DNA of 64,000 bases, from assembly GCA_963978545.1 (NCBI GenBank), contig OZ021732.1, forward strand, positions 31,340,123 to 31,404,122, given 5' to 3'. This DNA comes from Linyphia triangularis (taxonomy: Eukaryota; Arthropoda; Arachnida; Araneae; Linyphiidae). A program made the position numbers and the translations under genes. Below the pieces are notes generated by a model, which saw nothing but the letters and a program-made list of their open reading frames with translations, made no database searches and was not told where the DNA came from. Shown here piece by piece: positions 10,648 to 22,551 of the stretch (position 1 is its first letter; the number at the start of each line of letters is the position of its first letter).

Positions 10648-12299
10648 TTCTTCAAAAAGTTGATATTGTGAATTTGTACGTGATTTAACTAGATTTTGTA
10701 TGTTTAGTCATCGTATAAAAAACCCAGACAAAATAATTTACAATGATATGGATCTTCTAGTCCGAAAGTTTTCCTCTTTTAACACATAGACAAGTTCTTT
10801 GAAGAGGATTTTAATTTCTTGTCTGCAAACTATATATATTATTAAAATTTATGTCTGGAGGGAATATTGTCCAAAATAATTTTTTTTTTGCTTTCATGCC
10901 AATTTAAAAATTGAGATACTGGAGTTAAAACTTACAGGCTTGTAAGATTGCAAAAATAATAACTAAAAAAAAACCCTTTTAATTTTCAATGTGAATATGC
11001 ATGTTTTAAACTTAGATGGTTTTCATGATTGCACTTTAAAGTGCCCACCTATATAAACAGGGTTTATTTTGTACTAAATTTCTAATAAGACTGAAACACA
11101 CTAGATTTTGACGTTCAACCTGAATACTGCCACATTGTCGATGACACTTCCGTTTTTAAATTAAAGTTGTATAGTTTTGAATAGATTTAACTGATTTTAA
11201 TAGAACTGAATAAAAATAAGTCTCTGAAAACTAGTGAAAGATTCTTTTAGTGACTGGTGCAAATTTAGAGAATAATCAATATTTCTTAAAATCGTTAAGG
11301 ATTTCACACTATAAAGTGTTTAGAGATTTTTAATTAAAAAAATAAAAATTTCTATTTTTTGTGAAGTTTGGATGAATTTTTTTAGAACTTAATAACATAA
11401 AATAATGACATTCGTTAAATCATGATGGCGGAAAACATTAATTAACTTTTTATAATTTTCCCTCCTTCGTTGTAAAATAGTAACACCAATACTAGCTTCT
11501 TCACTTCTGTACTGCCGTCGTTTAGTTCACACAATCCATTTTAATTAAATTTTGTGAACTTTTACTTTTAATTATCTCAAAATTCTTGTATTTTAACCGA
11601 TTGGGATAGTTTATTAATTGTATAAAAGTTCATATGCATTCGATTGACTCCAGTTTCTAAACACTAGACATAGAATAAATTTAGATTGATCTACAGTCCA
11701 TAATGCAAATCCCAGATAGTAGCATTTTGTGGACTCATTCCACTACATCCTACGATCAGCTGTAAAGAGATCTCCGGTTTAGAAATTTTTTGATTCCTTG
11801 ACGCCGAATCCCTATCTGGCATTGTTGTTTTTGTTTTGTAACTGAAAAACGAAACTTGTTTGTCCCCTTTCATCTAGCATTAATGAAACACGAAGTACAA
11901 CTCCTAAGACAAGGTGTCTAGTCTGCGTTCCTGGTGAAACAGTTAAGCTATGAACCAAAACGAATTGTACAAATAAACATCAAATTTCGAGCAGTAAAAC
12001 TTTATTTCTTCATTCTCAATATCACAACCTAAAACAAACCATTTTTCAAGCCATGATGTAATCCTATAAAGACGAATATAAGATAATACAAAACAAAATA
12101 AAGAATTTCTTTCTTTGACTTTATGCTTTTTTTTTCCAACGACATCGCAATCGTACTCACGACTATTAAGTGCACATCCACACACTGTAACGATATTAAA
12201 GACGTATTCAGATTATATTATATTATTTTTAAAACATATATTTTGCAATTGCTATTTCAAAATCGTAACTTAACCATTTAGAGTAGTAACTCAAAATGA
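10648..12299. other. AT-rich sequence, no gene seen
   Basis: No coding or RNA gene recognised. Minus-strand open frames around 11.7-12.2 kb have no domain signature. Confidence 0.5.
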
Positions 12300-12860
12300 G
12301 TGTTTGCTGAATGACTGTAATGAATCCAATGCCAAAGCCTCTCGGCTAAGATACACGTTCCGGAGTAATATAAATCCCCGATTCCATCTCAATGCACTAA
12401 ATTGCCTCATAAACAAAGTCAATGAAAAGTTTCCCTAATGATTCCACGTGAGTTTCTCCGGATTATCTTTTCTTACGCCCTGATGAACAGAACCAAAAGG
12501 AGGATGGCCCATTCCAAAGATCTTAATGTCTCCCAATGACTAGAAGCCCGCAGACATTGCCGACATCGAAACGTCTTCGGGCCTCTGTCCCTTTTAAAGA
12601 TCATATTAGACTAGAAACAGCAGGGCCGGATACTGCAAAGCCGAACAGCGGAAATGGTTCGCTTTAGGAGTGAATGTTGGAGGATAGCAGGAAATAGATT
12701 TTCCGGTTTTCTCGCCTTATCACCCCTGCAGGAGAAAACGTTTTCGGGAAACGTGAATCGCGTTCGAATCATCCTGCGGACCTTCCTTCCCTGACTGTGG
12801 AAGATTGAACGTTGTAAGAAATGGTTTGACTGAGGTGATAGGATTGTTTTAATTGTAACT
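12300..12860. other. GC-richer island without open frame
   Basis: About 550 bp of complex, CpG-containing sequence in an AT-rich background. No long reading frame in any direction and no similarity to the mobile elements recognised elsewhere in the window. Such islands are often conserved non-coding elements or non-coding exons, but nothing in the sequence alone decides this. Confidence 0.35.
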
Positions 12861-12863
12861 GTT

Positions 12864-12878
12864 GGGGGGTGGGTGGGG
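12864..12878 (+). other. Possible G-quadruplex tract
   Basis: Four or more G runs (G6-T-G3-T-G4) within 15 nt meet the usual G3+N1-7 pattern. It lies at the edge of the island just upstream. Confidence 0.5.
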
Positions 12879-14432
12879 TTATTTGGAGATGAGAATTGGG
12901 AAGTGAATGGAATATCTTTTAAGGGATCTGATTGTGAGTTTTAAAGAGATAAATTAGTTTTGTATATATTTTCTGTTTTGTTGTTTGAATCTGGATGAAC
13001 TTTGAGATACGATGATTAGTTAGGAGCTAAAGAATAAATTATTGCACTTAACTGTTCGAGAGGATTTAACTTCTTTTTTTTGATTTAATTTGTTTATTGA
13101 ATTTTTTTATTAAATAAAAATCAATAATATGGGATAATGGCAATGTATTATTGACTTTAAGAATCGTGAAAAGTTAAACCTCAATTCAATTAGATATGAA
13201 ATAAAAATATGAACAAAACATGCCTACTGTAAAACAATATAAACCAACCAAATAAGTTATTAGCTATAAAGCATTATGACAAAATTAGTAGTTATTTGAA
13301 ATTATAGTAATGAAATATGAAATAAAAATAGAAGACAAACCTCTGACGAAGTCGTTTATGTTTGTCAAATGTCTTTTTCAATTTCATCTTTGATTTATTT
13401 TAATATTTCAGTGCTTTAATAAATGGCTTTAAGAAAATTAGACGATTGCTTTTAAACTTAAGATTTTAAAAGTTAAAAATTGTAGTCCCGTACAATTAAA
13501 TATGACTCAATTTATTTTTAAGAAATTACTTCCGTTAGCGTTTAAGTTAGCTTAGTTTCACTCTACAAGAGTTAGATACAATGTCTTCTAATTTCTGAAT
13601 TAAAATGAATAAAATAGGATAATGCAATCACTGTTTCTAAAAGGCTACGTTTACACGTTTCGTTTGCCTTAGGTCAAATACTAGGCGTGAATTTGGTATT
13701 CTTTAATAAATGACATCTCCCGTAGTTAAAATTTTACAAAAAAGTTATTGATACTCCCCTCCCCTTCTTGAAATCCAGAGTTTATTTTATAATACCCCCA
13801 AATTATAGAGCTTGGCTGATTTTACGAGAAAATATTCTAACAAATATCCATTTTCTTTTTAGATATCTCTTAGTAAAGTGTGAAGTCTCTTTGTGAATTT
13901 CCTGTACAGTTACTATGAAAGCGCTCTTCTGATCCATTTCAAAGCAATTTCGGTGGAACTTGATGTAATGTTTAGAATCTTATCGACATATTTTTACTGA
14001 AATGTTACATATGTCTGCAGCATTTATAGTTTGAAATTGACATACTCAGTCTTCTGGTATTTCATAGTCATAATTTCTAATCGAAGTCTCGTATAGGACC
14101 GCGTCTCAACGAGACCTTTCATTTGACATATTACATGTCTATAGCTTGTAAAGTTTCGTCTGTGAATGCTGGTCTAAGGACGATTAAAAGATAAATCTCA
14201 AACAAATAAGACAGATAGAAACGATAGATGTGTACCAGTTTCTTTTACTACCTTAGAATTGGTATTAAATACCTTAGAATTGAAAATGAACATGTAAATA
14301 CGTTTTTTTTCTTCTCATTTAAGTCTTTTTTTAAATGTTTTTGTTGCAGGTAATAGGTTTTAAATTAAATAAGATGATTACAAACGAGAAAATCACTTTT
14401 AAATATGAGCTATATTATTCCAATTTTTTTGC
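12879..14432. other. AT-rich sequence, no gene seen
   Basis: No coding, RNA or mobile-element signature recognised. Confidence 0.5.
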
Positions 14433-14606
14433 TCCGATCGAACGGTATAGTGGTTAGCGTGCTAGCTTCTAGACCGCGAGGTTGCGGGTTCGAGTCTCAT
14501 GGGTGCTTGTAAATGTATGTTGGCTTGTCTAATGACGAATGTTTCGGCGCATTATATCCCTCGTGTTGCTGACGGGGCCAGATAATCTTAAAATAACCAA
14601 CCAACC
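14433..14606 (+). mobile_element. tRNA-derived SINE, type 2
   Basis: Head cggtatagtggttagcgtgc with box B gggttcgagtct; body tgttggcttgtctaatgacg and cctcgtgttgctgacgg; 3' end ataatcttaaaataaccaacc. T-rich sequence (ccaattttttt / cccattttttt) flanks both sides and may be the target duplication. Confidence 0.88.
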
Positions 14607-15945
14607 CATTTTTTTACATTCTAAAAAAAAAAATGTGTTGATGAATAATTTATTTAGTTTGTTATATTTTTTATTTTGTTTCCTCAAAAATATGTAACTG
14701 CTTATATAAAATGAATAGATATTTCATTTAGTTTCTATATTATGTACTTGATAATAGGAAAATTAGAATGTTAATTAACATGATAATTAATATTTCAATC
14801 ATTACTTAATAATCAAGGTTTTCATTCTTATCTGAATATTTGAATTCCAATATAGAAAAATTAAAAGAACAAAATTAGTGCTTTCATTTTTTATTGTCTG
14901 AAGCATCATGTAATTTTTTCCCCAATCTGTTTTATCTAATGAAATGGAAATAACAATTATTCGTATTTTTGGAACAATTAATTGGTTTGAATACTAGTTC
15001 AGGTATGTAATTATTCATTAATTATTATTTTTTGGTATAAAGGTTTTTGATGTACAAAATTAATTACGTTCAAAGGTCCTTCTTATAAAAAGAAATATTT
15101 ATTGAGTGCTTCTACTATATGATTACATATGGATGCTACGCAAACATTCTTTCAGTGCCGAGTATAGTGAATTTTGGCTTATTGGATTTTTATGATAAAC
15201 GTAGTTAACTTGTGTTGTAATTAAGGAATATTTTACTACATAAAGGGAAATTTTTTTTAAACAGCAAATTTGTTTGTGTATATCCAAACAATACATTTAA
15301 TTTTGAATATAATAATAACGAAAACTTGTTTTGTATGAGATATTAATTAAAAGAGAGCGATATACGTGATTTTCAAATTACAAAAAGCGTATTTTTTTTT
15401 TTGCGTCATGCTTAAGGGGAGTTGTATAATAAAAATTAAAAAAAATATCGTGTTAAAGTTTATTATTGTTCATTAAAATTAAAATTTTCCCAGACTCTTA
15501 TTGATTTAGAAGTATTTTTAATAAGTTTTTGAAGAAAAAGATAGGAACCATTAGCGTAAGAAAAGTTTTCTTTAAAATACTTTTTCCTCAAAACTACAGT
15601 TTTAATCATTCATGTACCTCTTTCTCAGAAACTGCACTAACTATATACTTAAAATTTTTGCCACACATTCCTGTAATGTATTTGTATATACTGAAGGAGA
15701 TTTTGTTGTTAATTTTAAAATATTTTTTGTTCTGACTTATTTCGTTAAAAAAGCACGATTTTTAAAAAAATTGAGTGACATTCACGATACTACATTAAAA
15801 AAAAAGAAAAAAAAAAAGTGAACTACAATTAAAAACACATTTCAGTAGAATAACATATGTCTGCTAAATGAACTGACATGTTTTTTTTTTTTAATTATAT
15901 GTCAATTACTTTCTGAGAAAAAGGTACCTGAAATATGTCAAATTA
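14607..15945. other. AT-rich sequence, no gene seen
   Basis: Only short AT-driven frames; none has a recognisable domain. Confidence 0.5.
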
Positions 15946-16445
15946 ACATTACCGGTATAGAGGGTACGAACTCCCCACAACTTACAAATGTTTCGAGCAA
16001 TTATTATTTAGTTTATGTAATAAAACTGCAACTAAAGAGCTGTATTTATTTAACAAAAACTACTGGTCAGATACACAACCAATTAATTAAACCTGACTTC
16101 CAAGTTTTTACATTTCTTCATGACCCAAATTCGATGCAACCTTTCTCAACAAGAAATGTACAACTTCTTTATTAAAGTGGCTTCTCTAAAAAATTCATTA
16201 TCGGTATAGAGGGTACCAACTCTCCTTAACTTATAAATGTTTCTGGCAATTATTATTTAATTTATGTAATAAAACTGCAACTGAAGAACAATCTCCATTT
16301 AATAAAAGCTACTGGTCAAATTCACGACCAACTAATTAAACCTGACTTTTAAGCTTTTGTATTTCTTCATGACCCATATATCGATGCAAACTTCTTCAAC
16401 AAGAAATTTATACCTCCTTTATTAAAGCAGCTTCTCTAAAAAATT
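15946..16445 (+). repeat. Tandem duplication, about 249-bp unit
   Basis: Copy 1 starts cattaccggtatagagggtac at 15946 and copy 2 cattatcggtatagagggtac at 16195 (each quoted in part). The copies align along their whole length through cttctctaaaaaattc, with roughly 15% differences by eye, so the duplication is old. No coding frame is shared. Confidence 0.85.
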
Positions 16446-16489
16446 CTTCGGTAGTCTTCTAAAAAAAGATACGTTAATACCCATCATGC

Positions 16490-16920
16490 CCCCTTATCAA
16501 ATTTTGGTTATAACAGGAGGACAGAGAATTATCTTCAGAAACAACAACGCCAGGCCACGTTTATAACTTCCAGTTACGAAGCTGGCCCCAAATCCATTCT
16601 CTGTCCTTCCTTCTAAACGCCTTTGGGGACCCTAAACGCTGCTTTATCGACAGCGCGTCCCGCAGGAAATAATTGGCCGCCACATAGAATCGCCAATTTT
16701 ACGAGGGGGACCACTGGGCGATAGTGGCCTACAAATCACCCATTGGCCTTCCTCGTTGCTTGCAGATTGCCAGCCTTTGTGTAAGAAGATCGAGGGAAGT
16801 CCTAGTTTTTTTTTTATTTATTATTCTTTATCCTTTTCCCCCAGCTTATTTGGCGAGAAGTGTGTTAAGAGATTTCACACTTAGCTGGCGAGATTGATTT
16901 TGGAAGATTTTACGCGGCTT
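16490..16920. other. GC-richer island without open frame
   Basis: Complex sequence with CpGs (for example gacagcgcgtcccgcagg and aattggccgccacatag) in AT-rich surroundings. No long open frame and no match to the mobile elements recognised here. Candidate conserved non-coding sequence; unproven. Confidence 0.35.
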
Positions 16921-17193
16921 AATATTGTCGTGAGGTGAAAGTTGTTTTTCATTACCTTCTTTTTTTGTGGATGGTGGAAGAAGGGCTCTTTTTTAAAGAG
17001 ATGGAATTAACTGATTAAAAACTCTTTTTTGTTCAATAGACTGAAGGTGAAGGGTAAAAGGATAAAAAAAAAGTTGATTTATGGAAATTGAAAAGCAAAG
17101 ACCATAAAAAATGGTAGCGTTATAAAATAAATATATAAGGGCTATATGTTTTATAATGCGGACTTTCATTATATTTTAACATCTCAAACAATT

Positions 17194-17196
<3 letters not shown>

Positions 17197-17232
<36 letters not shown>
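17197..17232. repeat. (TA)18 microsatellite
   Basis: 36 bp of uninterrupted alternating A/T. Expected to be length-polymorphic. Confidence 0.97.
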
Positions 17233-17235
<3 letters not shown>

Positions 17236-17796
17236 ACGCAATGGAAATTTAATTTATACAAATGTAATATAAAATACTATCAGTATCATATATATTTCTT
17301 TTGAACATTACTTCAATTTTGTAGAAAGTCATTCATTTTCATTCAGCAAAAACACTTTTTTTCTCTAAATTCTGTTAAACCCTCCTGACATGCATTTAAT
17401 ATCAATGATTGCTATAAATAGTAAATTTGTTATGTGAGTTTTTTTTTTTTTTATTTATTATTTTCAACTTTAGTTCAAAAAACAATAACATTGATCGTAT
17501 AGTAAAAATTGCCATATTTTAGGAGGCATTCTCAGTAAAAATGTTATTGATTGACATGTTATGAGCATATTTTTTTCGTCTCCTTCTAACAGAAATATTC
17601 CTCCATTAAATGCTCCTTGACAGTTATCACATGCTTACATAATTTAAAATTGGCAAAAAATAACTCTCAATATGGTTGAACTTTTGCCCAAAAGAAAACC
17701 TATTTGATTTTTGCCGCATTGTTTTTATCCGTAACGTTTACAATCGTTTTGGGAATCCACTATGCGTCTGCTATTTGGAATGCAATCTGTCTAATA

Positions 17797-18200
17797 TATA
17801 CTGGGAGTTTATAATTAAACTTCTGCTTTCAAAGAGCTATAAAAAACACTGGTCAGAAAGACCTGAAATTTGACCTGTATATACTTGAAAAAGCGAGGTA
17901 TGGCATAAGAAAAAAAATATTTTGAATAATTTTTTTAAACCACTCCGGGATGATTATAGTTAAAATTCAAATTTCGAAAAGCATGATTTCAAAAGCATGG
18001 TATTTATTTGTCATATCATGGCTTTCAAAAATAATAATGTGGCATAAGAAGAAAAAAAATAGTTCGAAATAGTTTTTTTCTCTAATGCTATAGCGTTTCC
18101 CTCTTCTTCGAGTTTATGCAGGCCAAATATCAGGCTATTCAGACAAGTATTTTAGTACAGTTTTTTGATAGTTGAACTTTAATTATAAACTTCCAGTATA
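17797..18200. repeat. Old inverted repeat, about 90-100-bp arms
   Basis: The arm at 17797-17893 (tatactgggagtttataatt...) and the reverse complement of 18113-18200 (tatactggaagtttataatt...) align with many substitutions and small gaps. The about 220-bp centre itself holds two direct copies of ggcataagaaaaaaaa-like sequence. Probably a decayed foldback or MITE. Confidence 0.6.
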
Positions 18201-19849
18201 TTGATGGCTTGAACTGTTCTTTCATATCATTACGTAGCTGAGTCCATGTTTGAGCTCTCTAATCATAACATCATACACAGAAAAGCTTTTATTAACCAAT
18301 TTTAAGGACCGTGAAGGGACAATAATATAAAATAATTGAGTAGAAGAATACAAACCTCCCATGGGAATAAAAGATTTGTATACAAATATGTCTGAGAGAT
18401 TTGGCTATGTTTCTTAGATTAGAGATATTATTGTTTTCTGCATGTTTTTTCTTCATGGTAGCGAAATGGAGGGTGCAAAAAATGCTATATGTATGATAAT
18501 TGATTAAACTAAAATGTTTTAATACATGGATTTTAATTAAGTATATCATGACTTTTAGAGCATATTCGATTCCACATCCTTTTTTCAAGCCCTATCAGTT
18601 TTAAGTATATTTTTGATTGCCTTTGAGCAATCTTATCGTAACAGTTATCAGAAATAACATCAATTTTTTAGAGTCAATCAAAAATAATAATAATAAAAAA
18701 AATATTGTGTAGCTCTCAAACATTCAGTTTCAGATGTTGTTTGTTGCCTTCTCCTTCACCGAATTCCTTATTCCACTCGCGAAACGAAAGCAAAAAAGGA
18801 AAGTAGCAAAATTCATGCTTTCTCTGTGATGGGCCCTGGACTAAGTGATGCCTTTGCAACGGATTTGTATGAAAGAAGAAAAATAGTGACTATTCCAAGC
18901 GTAGAAAAAAATAGAAGTAAATTTAAGAACTCCTTCTCTGGTAATAAGAAGTGAGTGAAAGGAAAGTGCGAGGAAAAATAAAATACTCTCCAATTCAATC
19001 TCCTGCTTCATGTTTACCTCTGCTCAACCTTGATTCGCTGAAGGAAAAAAAAAGTTATAAATTTATTATTCCTCTCGTGAAGTTGAGGAACACATTTCGG
19101 TTTTAAATTCTTTCGAGATTCCCAGGGGTGTATTTAAAGTTGTGTTCCTTTCCTCGAAAGACATTCAGAAAAGGAGAGAGGGACTGATAAAAGATTTGGT
19201 TGAGATGATGGTGAAAAGGTGTTGCGGCTTATGTTACTGGATCCCTTGAGATTATTCCAAGTTTTCACTTTTTTACAGTCAACTTTTTAGTTCAAGAAAA
19301 TTTCAGCACTTAGAGGGACATTTTCTTAGATTGCAAAGAAATACAAGTTAAATAAAACGTTAGCTGGAAAATTAGAGATAAAATATTACATCAATGACTG
19401 AACAAGATGAAGGCTATCCAGCAAGCACAATCCAAATATACTAAATGGCAATACATTTTTTTAATTTTGTTTTTAGTTCATATATAATTTTTCGTTCATG
19501 TGTTTTTTAATCGACTACGTGTAATTTTGGATGATTTCAAGCACCCAACAAAACTATCAACTATTAATAAAACGTGAGTAGTATGAAAATATACTTCAAT
19601 TTATTGCGTTATTATGCTGTATTACATTTTTTTATATTATAAGGAAAAATTCCATTCGTTAAAAAAATAATGTTGCTTCTTACCATTTTGTTTCAAAATT
19701 TATTAACCTCAATACTAAAGTATTTACTTATTTAAAAATCATAGATTTATATAAAAAAAGTTTTGTTCAGGTCATTCTGTAAAATTCATTTCTGTATTAT
19801 TCATTTCTGTAGAATTATTGTTTTATATGATTGCACAGTAGTAAAATGA
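18201..19849. other. No gene seen; GC-richer stretch at 18.74-19.26 kb
   Basis: Mostly AT-rich. The part at about 18740-19260 has higher complexity and CpG content but no frame with a recognisable domain. A minus-strand frame at 18813-18998 has no family signature. Confidence 0.4.
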
Positions 19850-20460
19850 ATTTATTTTCTTAAATTTATATAAATTAATATAAATATTTAATTTTACATA
19901 ATTTAAAAAATAATGTTGACTCATTTAAATAAATAATTTTAATCAATTTGACTAAATAATTTTAATTAATTTGAACAAATAATTTTGATACATTTAAGTA
20001 AATTGTTTTAATTAATTTAAATAAATAAATTAATTTAAATAAAAAAACTTTATTTAATCCAAACAAATAACTTTTATTAATGTAAATAATTTACTTTTAT
20101 TATAAAAATTAATGAGAAAATTTGATTAAATTAATGTAATTTAAATAAATAACTTTTGTTAATGTAAACAAATAAGTTTAATTAATTTAAATAAATTATT
20201 TTAGTAAAAAATAAGCAAGTTTAATTAATTTAAATAAATTATTTTAGTAAAAAATAAGCAAGTTTAATTAATTTAAATAAATTATTTTAGTAAATTTAAA
20301 TAAGCAAGTTTAATTAATTTAAATAAATTATTTTAGTAAATTTAAATAAGCAAGTTTAATTAATTTAAATAAATTATTTTAGTAAATTTAAATAAGCAAG
20401 TTTAATTTATTTAAATGGATAATTTTTTCAGTTAATAATTTTTATTGTATAAATTAATGA
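19850..20460. repeat. Extreme AT-rich repeat tract with about 46-bp tandem units
   Basis: The tract consists of variants of aatttaaataaat. At 20214-20404 it becomes an ordered array of about four units of about 46 bp, each containing gcaagtttaattaattt and attattttagtaaa. Nothing codes. Such DNA is prone to length change and may act as a matrix-attachment-like region; that function is speculation. Confidence 0.85.
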
Positions 20461-20903
20461 GTAAGTTTGATAAAGTATGATCAGTAATTTTTTAATTTTT
20501 AAATAAACTTTACCTTGCTAAAAAAGCAGTATATTAATGTTTCTATCTTCAATTTAGCTGAACTAAATTATACAGAAAAAATACTATATTTTAAATATTG
20601 GAACTGGTAACTAAAAATTATATAAAAACATGGCCAGATTTTGCTACTAATTTAGCTCATTTTTCAATTTTATGAATACAGATATATACTTTTATTCCCA
20701 AAGTATCTCTTGTGACTATCTGTTTTTTGTGAAAGTAGCAAAGAATTTCTGAAGTATTTATCCAAATGAAAATATGAGTTTTTTAAGACTATCAAAAAAG
20801 TGCAGTAGGCTTACTTTTTATGATAACTCCTTAGTATAAATATTATCTTCTCATATAGCATATATTTATTTTCATATCACATATATTAGAGTGATTGTAA
20901 AAA
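20461..20903. other. AT-rich sequence, no gene seen
   Basis: No feature recognised up to the target-site duplication of the downstream retroelement. Confidence 0.5.
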
Positions 20904-22551
20904 AATCGATGTCCGTTCAAAAATATCAATCAAATTCGAACTTAGAGCTTCGAACTTGACAGACCTGTTCTGATCGCTCTCCTACTTTTTCGTATGGCTC
21001 CTCGCAAGAAGAGACAAGTTAAGCAAATCTCAACGAAGGGCTCTGTCCCTGATGTTGTTGACGAGGCTAGCACTGATGTTGATGTTCCTGATGATGTCCC
21101 TGCCCCAGATTTAACAACCCCTGAAAATTCTATGGAATTAACTCAACCTGACGTTGAGAGTTGTAAAATTCTGGCCCCGGCAGAAGAGGTTTTACAGTAC
21201 GAAGAGGCAAACCTCGCTAACATTGTTAGCCCCTCTTACGTACCTACCTGCTTTTACCTTGCTTCAGATGCGGACGGGAAGAGTGCCATAAGCTTCCTGC
21301 ACAAGAGGCTTCTTGAGCAAAATGGTATTCTGAACGCCCGTGTCACTAAAGATCTGATTTGCGTCACCCCCCAACAAGAGATTGAGGAGGCGCTTATTTA
21401 CACCTGGCTTAAGGAACGTGGAGTTGATTTTACGCAAAATGATCCTGGCAAACTCACTTCATTTAAAGTAGTTGTCAGGGGATTGCCTGGATCTACGTCT
21501 CCGGTGGAGATAGACGACTGGTTTGCCACTGAGATGCCAGACTTCCAACCCAAATCAGTCACCCAGATGAGGAGAAGCCGAGGCATAAAGATGCCTCTCT
21601 TTATCCTGGAGTTCCCCGGGCACCACAACAAAGAGAGCATTCTAACCTGGAAGATGCTGCTCTTCCTGCAGATTTCGATGGAACCTCTGAAGGGGAAACA
21701 AGCTCACGGACCCCGGCAATGCTTTAATTGTCAAAGCTGGGGCTCGCACTTGGCCTCTTCATGTTCGCTTCCCACTAGATGTCGCCACTGTGCAGCTGAA
21801 CACCGCTCCAGTGACTGCCCGACCAAAGTTGGTCCCAAACGCTGCTGCAATTGCAACCAGGCGCATTGCAGTAGCTCTCACACCTGTCCTGCTCGCAGAA
21901 AATTGATGTCCAGAGGTAGAGAAGGCCCTTTGGTCAAGAAGGCGACCATTCCTTATTCTGCCTCCTCTCGCGAGCAGGTGCAGAAACCCCAGTTTTTGCC
22001 TAGACCCCTGCAACTTGCTAAGCTAAAGAAGCCTACTTACGCAGAAGCTGCGTCCCAAACCATCCCCTTGGAGAAACCAGTAGAGAAAGTCTCTTTTTGT
22101 TCAACTGGAACCATGACTAGCAATAGTACTCTCTCCTCTGAAGATGAAGTCCGAGCTGCTGATGCCGTTTTTAAATCCTTCGATTATGCTGCCTCCCGTT
22201 ACAAAGATGAGGATGCCTTCCTTAACTTTCTTGCAATTGTTCCGATTATGAAACCCTTTTTTGAACTCTGTAAGAGTTTACCACATCTGCTAGCTGGCAG
22301 ATTTAAGCCGAAACAGACTATTCCTGCTTAGCTCCTCCCACCTGCCATTTCCTCACTTCCCATTGGAAGTTGAGTGAAGCCAGCTCCCTGCTGTTAGTCG
22401 GTCGCTGGGCGATTTGTTTGCTGTTTCTATGTCAACTAGATCTGACTCAAATGCTACGAAGTGCCTCTGGCTCATTTTCGATATGTGGAACAGTGCCCTC
22501 CGGGCTGGAACCACAGTAAACCCCATATTATAGTATAGTAATCGATGTCCG
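20904..22551 (+). mobile_element. Complete ORF1-only Jockey-like retroelement with target duplication
   Basis: The element body (20916-22539, 1,624 bp) is flanked by the 12-bp duplication aatcgatgtccg at 20904-20915 and 22540-22551. It contains a 78-bp 5' leader, one intact ORF (20994-22331) and a 208-bp 3' region ending in a short tandem tail (tatagtatagta) in place of poly-A. There is no trace of the endonuclease/reverse-transcriptase ORF2 normally found downstream in Jockey-type LINEs. GC content is far above the flanks. The TSD shows the element was mobilised as this short form, so it must rely on another element's enzymes. Confidence 0.88.
20994..22331 (+). CDS. Gag-like ORF1 protein of Jockey-type LINE, 445 aa
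   Basis: A nucleic-acid-binding protein expected to package the element's RNA. Residues 1-60 are an acidic, low-complexity leader after a basic start. Residues about 155-230 fit the Pre-C2HC region that precedes the zinc knuckles in insect Jockey/X-element ORF1 (FKVVVRGLP at 157-165, PLFILEFP at 201-208). Three cysteine-histidine knuckles follow: 243-257 (CFNC...H...C, with one extra residue before His), 263-275 (CRHC...H...C) and 284-298. The C-terminal third (to 445) has KKPTYAEAAS, a motif frequent after the knuckles in this family. The frame is intact over 446 codons with no stop or frameshift, so it could still make protein. The start is the first ATG after the leader. No reverse transcriptase or endonuclease follows. 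Confidence 0.9.
   Translation: MAPRKKRQVKQISTKGSVPDVVDEASTDVDVPDDVPAPDLTTPENSMELTQPDVESCKILAPAEEVLQYEEANLANIVSPSYVPTCFYLASDADGKSAISFLHKRLLEQNGILNARVTKDLICVTPQQEIEEALIYTWLKERGVDFTQNDPGKLTSFKVVVRGLPGSTSPVEIDDWFATEMPDFQPKSVTQMRRSRGIKMPLFILEFPGHHNKESILTWKMLLFLQISMEPLKGKQAHGPRQCFNCQSWGSHLASSCSLPTRCRHCAAEHRSSDCPTKVGPKRCCNCNQAHCSSSHTCPARRKLMSRGREGPLVKKATIPYSASSREQVQKPQFLPRPLQLAKLKKPTYAEAASQTIPLEKPVEKVSFCSTGTMTSNSTLSSEDEVRAADAVFKSFDYAASRYKDEDAFLNFLAIVPIMKPFFELCKSLPHLLAGRFKPKQTIPA

Noticed and set aside
20214..20404. CRISPR-like array
   Set aside because: The units are contiguous AT-rich tandem repeats without unique spacers, in eukaryotic DNA.
21398..22013. Minus-strand frames of 80-84 codons inside ORF1
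   Set aside because: Shadows of the GC-richer sense frame; no domain signature.
20916..22539. Host gene for a CCHC zinc-finger RNA-binding protein
   Set aside because: The 12-bp target duplication at both ends and the Pre-C2HC/knuckle layout identify it as a mobile-element ORF1.
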